Positions 61,593 through 64,000 of a DNA stretch of 64,000 bases are shown one piece after another (the stretch's first letter is position 1; each line of letters opens with the position of its first letter). The position numbers and the translations under genes are program-made. Source of the stretch: Marisediminitalea alba (GTDB lineage Bacteria > Pseudomonadota > Gammaproteobacteria > Enterobacterales > Alteromonadaceae); NCBI RefSeq assembly GCF_002993365.1, contig NZ_PVNP01000016.1, positions 1 through 64,000 on the forward strand. Direction: 5' to 3'. The notes under the pieces are model-generated. The model saw only the letters and a list, made by a program, of their open reading frames with translations, was not told where the DNA came from and did no database searches.

Positions 61593-62321
61593 TTATTTAA
61601 TTGCCACCAGTGACATAAAGTTAAAACAGCGATACCACATTACCACATCAGCAAAGCCGGCTTCTTTGAGTCGTGCCTGATGAATATCAAAGGTGTCGAT
61701 AAGCATTACATTTTCCAGCGCCGCCCGTTTCTGGCTTATTTCAAGCTCGCTGTAACCGTTCTGGCGTTTAAACTGCAGGTGCAAATCATTGATCACATCG
61801 TTGCCGCGGTCATCATCGTGGCGAATTTTTTCAGAGATAACAAAAATGCCGCCCGGTAGCAGGCCATCGAAGATTTGCTTAATAATAGCACTGCGTTCCG
61901 GTGGGGGAATAAACTGCAGGGTAAAATTCATCACCGCCATCGACGCATTGGTAATATCTTCTGATTGTGCAAACCCCTGTTTTACGGTGATAGGGTTGGG
62001 CAACTGGAAGGCTTCAACTTTGCGCTGACAACGCGCAACCATGGCCGCTGAGCTGTCGACGGCAATAATATTGCAGTGGTCTTCGGGGCAATGGCGTGAC
62101 ACCGAAAATGACGCGGCGCCCAAAGAACAGCCCAGATCATACACATTAGTATTCGCTTTTACGTGGCTGGCTGCCAGCTGACCTATGGTTTCGATAATGG
62201 TTTGGTAACCGGGAATAGAGCGGCTAATCATGTCGGGAAATACATCCGCAACGGCATCATCAAACTGAAAATCACTAACCTGTTTTAAAGGTGTAGCAAA
62301 CAGATTGTCTTTATTCGACAC
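61593..62321 (-). CDS. cmoA: Carboxy-SAM synthase CmoA
   Basis: This 242-residue enzyme makes carboxy-S-adenosylmethionine from SAM and prephenate for CmoB. Characteristic segments are DNLFATPLKQVSDFQFDDAV, SRSIPGYQTIIETIGQLA, VYDLGCSLGAASFSVSRH and MNFTLQFIPPPERSAIIKQI, with the C-terminal DVVMWYRCFNFMSLVAIK. It is divergent from the response regulator with 173 bp between, which must contain both promoters. Confidence 0.97.
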   Translation of the reverse strand: MSNKDNLFATPLKQVSDFQFDDAVADVFPDMISRSIPGYQTIIETIGQLAASHVKANTNVYDLGCSLGAASFSVSRHCPEDHCNIIAVDSSAAMVARCQRKVEAFQLPNPITVKQGFAQSEDITNASMAVMNFTLQFIPPPERSAIIKQIFDGLLPGGIFVISEKIRHDDDRGNDVINDLHLQFKRQNGYSELEISQKRAALENVMLIDTFDIHQARLKEAGFADVVMWYRCFNFMSLVAIK

Positions 62322-62494
62322 GATAAATTCTTCTTCAGTAGCAGTTTGGGCGGCAATTTTACCCGGTGGCAGCAGAAAACCAAGTCTGTATATAAAAAAA
62401 TTCGGTAATACGGCATTCTTTACTTCAATCGTTTAATCTTTAGTATTAACCTATACTCATTGATAATAATGACAGCCACCGAGGCACCGATTTA

Positions 62495-63127
62495 ATGAAG
62501 TTTATAATTGCCGACGATCATCCGCTTTTCAGGGAAGCTTTATCAGGCGCGTTAACCCCGCTATTTGAAGGACTGGAAGTTCTTGAAGCTGAATCGACGG
62601 ATGCATTAATTGAACTCCTGGCTCGCAGCAAAGATGTTGATCTGCTGCTACTGGATTTATCCATGCCGGGCGCCAACTGGTTCGAAACGCTCACTACAGT
62701 GAAAGAACGTTATCCGGCATTACCTATTGTGATGGTCTCGGCCAATGATGATATCGATGTTATTTCACAGGCAATCACCCTGGGCGCAAAAGGTTACATC
62801 ACTAAAGCCACGCCAACGAAAACCATTGCTGAAGCCATTGATGTTGTGCTGAGCGGTGAACAGTGGCTGCCGGCCGATATTGCCGAAAAAATGACGTTCA
62901 ACAGCGGCAACATGAATGACATGCTCGAGCGCTTCAAAGAACTCACCCCTAAGCAGGTATTAGTGCTGAAATATGTGCGTGCAGGCATGATGAACAAACA
63001 AATAGCGCACGAAATGAATGTTACCGAGGCTACGGTAAAAGCGCATATCAGTGCGGCACTTAAAAAACTGGATATCAATACCCGCACGCAAGCGGTGCTG
63101 TTGATGGACAAGCTGCAAATTAACTGA
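62495..63127 (+). CDS. NarL/LuxR-family response regulator
   Basis: This 210-residue two-component regulator has a receiver domain (Asp in LLLLDLSMPG, about residue 55; acidic pair IIADDHPLF, conserved Thr/Ser in MVSANDD and Lys in GYITKATPT) and a C-terminal LuxR-type helix-turn-helix (LTPKQVLVLKYVRAGMMNKQ, then the recognition helix TEATVKAHISAALKKL). No sensor kinase gene adjoins it. It is followed 6 bp later by the adenosine-deaminase gene on the same strand, so the two may be cotranscribed. Confidence 0.93.
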   Translation: MKFIIADDHPLFREALSGALTPLFEGLEVLEAESTDALIELLARSKDVDLLLLDLSMPGANWFETLTTVKERYPALPIVMVSANDDIDVISQAITLGAKGYITKATPTKTIAEAIDVVLSGEQWLPADIAEKMTFNSGNMNDMLERFKELTPKQVLVLKYVRAGMMNKQIAHEMNVTEATVKAHISAALKKLDINTRTQAVLLMDKLQIN

Positions 63128-63133
63128 TCCACT

Positions 63134-64000
63134 GTGATAGACCCGCGGCTTCCTCTGGTGGATATCCACCGTCACCTCGACGGTAATATCCGCCCGGAAA
63201 CAATATGGGAACTTGCCACCAGGCATAACATTGCACTCCCCGCCAAAGATCTCGACGAACTTCGCCCGCTGTGCCAGATTCAGAATAAAACCGCCGACTT
63301 GCTGGCGTTTCTGGCACGCCTCGATTACGGCATTTCCGTACTTGCAGATACCGACGCCTGTTACCGCATTGCTTACGAAAATATGCAGGATGCTAAGCGG
63401 GCCGGGCTCGACTACGTAGAGTTAAGATTTTCCCCTTTCTATATGGCCCAATCACATCAGTTAAACGTAGCGGATGTGGTGGAAGCGACCATAGCAGGTT
63501 GCGCCGACGGCAGTCGCGATTTTGCGATTAAGCATAATTTAATCGGTATCCTGAGTCGTACTTTTGGTACAGATGCCTGCACCTTGGAGCTCAACGGTTT
63601 GCTTGCTCACAAAGACCATATTACGGCACTGGATCTAGCCGGCGATGAGCTGGGTTACCCCGCACCAATGTTTACCGAACACTTTAAAAAAGCCCGGGAT
63701 GCCGGGTGGCAGATTACGGTACATGCCGGAGAAGCCGATGGCCCGCAAAGTATCTGGAACGCCATTGAGCTGCTCGGTGCCAGCCGGATAGGGCACTGTG
63801 TGGCAGCTAAACACGATGACAAGCTGCTTGAATATCTGGTGGAGCACAACATTGGCGTGGAAAGTTGCCCAACGTCTAATTACCAGACCGCGACCGTGGT
63901 GGATACCGCCAACCATCCTATGAAAGCCTTTTTAGAAATGGGCGTAGAGGTTACGCTAAACACCGATGACCCGGGCGTATCGGCCATTGATATCAGTAAT
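63134..64000 (+). CDS. add: Adenosine deaminase, cut by the window end
   Basis: An uninterrupted frame of 289 codons runs from GTG 63134 to the last base. It encodes the metal-dependent hydrolase that deaminates adenosine to inosine. Visible residues are the zinc ligands in [12 protein letters not shown] (His-x-His), the catalytic [15 protein letters not shown], the [10 protein letters not shown] stretch and the final NTDDPGVS with the metal/catalytic aspartates. The usual HLHLDG start is HRHLDG here. The C-terminal ~40 residues are outside the window. It lies 6 bp after the response regulator; no clear ribosome site precedes the GTG. Confidence 0.94.
   Translation, partial: MIDPRLPLVDIHRHLDGNIRPETIWELATRHNIALPAKDLDELRPLCQIQNKTADLLAFLARLDYGISVLADTDACYRIAYENMQDAKRAGLDYVELRFSPFYMAQSHQLNVADVVEATIAGCADGSRDFAIKHNLIGILSRTFGTDACTLELNGLLAHKDHITALDLAGDELGYPAPMFTEHFKKARDAGWQITVHAGEADGPQSIWNAIELLGASRIGHCVAAKHDDKLLEYLVEHNIGVESCPTSNYQTATVVDTANHPMKAFLEMGVEVTLNTDDPGVSAIDISN

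Overview
The window looks like a chromosomal segment of a marine gammaproteobacterium of the Alteromonadales (Alteromonas/Aestuariibacter-like). The reasons are the ybfF / DUF2788 / long-chain flavodoxin neighbourhood, cmoAB, a rhombosortase, an FG-GAP lipoprotein, a REP-associated transposase and a glucosylglycerate operon. This assignment is inference from gene content. No rRNA, tRNA, CRISPR array or prophage was seen.

Layout. 0-2.2 kb: the tail of an ISXO2-like transposase abuts a chemotaxis receptor that has lost its start. 2.2-9.1 kb: TonB-like lipoprotein, flavodoxin operon, ybfF, H-NS-family protein, the electron-transfer-flavoprotein set (ETF-QO divergent from etfBA, with an 18-bp palindrome between) and a small glycogen-binding-domain protein. 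9.3-13.7 kb: RND efflux adaptor and pump. 13.8-16.8 kb: an unrecognised small gene behind a perfect-core LexA box, a YqiA-like hydrolase, then a repeat-rich locus around a RAYT transposase with an IS5-like remnant. 16.8-31.3 kb: amino-acid and sulfur metabolism (class I aminotransferase, two Cys/Met PLP enzymes, cysK, gamma-glutamyltranspeptidase), peptidase S9, rhombosortase, enoyl-CoA hydratase, an FNR-site cytochrome c. 31.4-43 kb: a CoxD/CoxE-like ATPase/VWA pair with an RDD protein and a MobA-like nucleotidyltransferase, rhomboid, MarC, MATE, moeA and a MASE1-CHASE hybrid kinase. 43.2-48.6 kb: a 1,200-residue FG-GAP lipoprotein and a membrane protein/GGDEF pair.

The most notable accessory region is 48,832-51,410. 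It is an array of integron gene cassettes with four complete attC sites and one cut attC site, and no integrase in the window (a CALIN). It carries a lipoprotein, a HigBA toxin-antitoxin pair and a DUF3703 protein. The right end is cut through the middle of an attC and joined to a 5'-truncated, frameshifted YcxB-like gene. Small membrane-protein genes follow, one broken by a nine-G tract.

53.7-64 kb: a two-hydrolase fusion lipoprotein; a tight four-gene operon that can make and recycle glucosylglycerate (D-glycerate kinase, phosphatase, GpgS, GH13_18 phosphorylase); cmoAB; a NarL-type regulator; and an adenosine deaminase cut by the window end. Two HexR-type palindromes, one before the glycogen-binding gene and one before the glucosylglycerate operon, suggest shared control by central carbon status.
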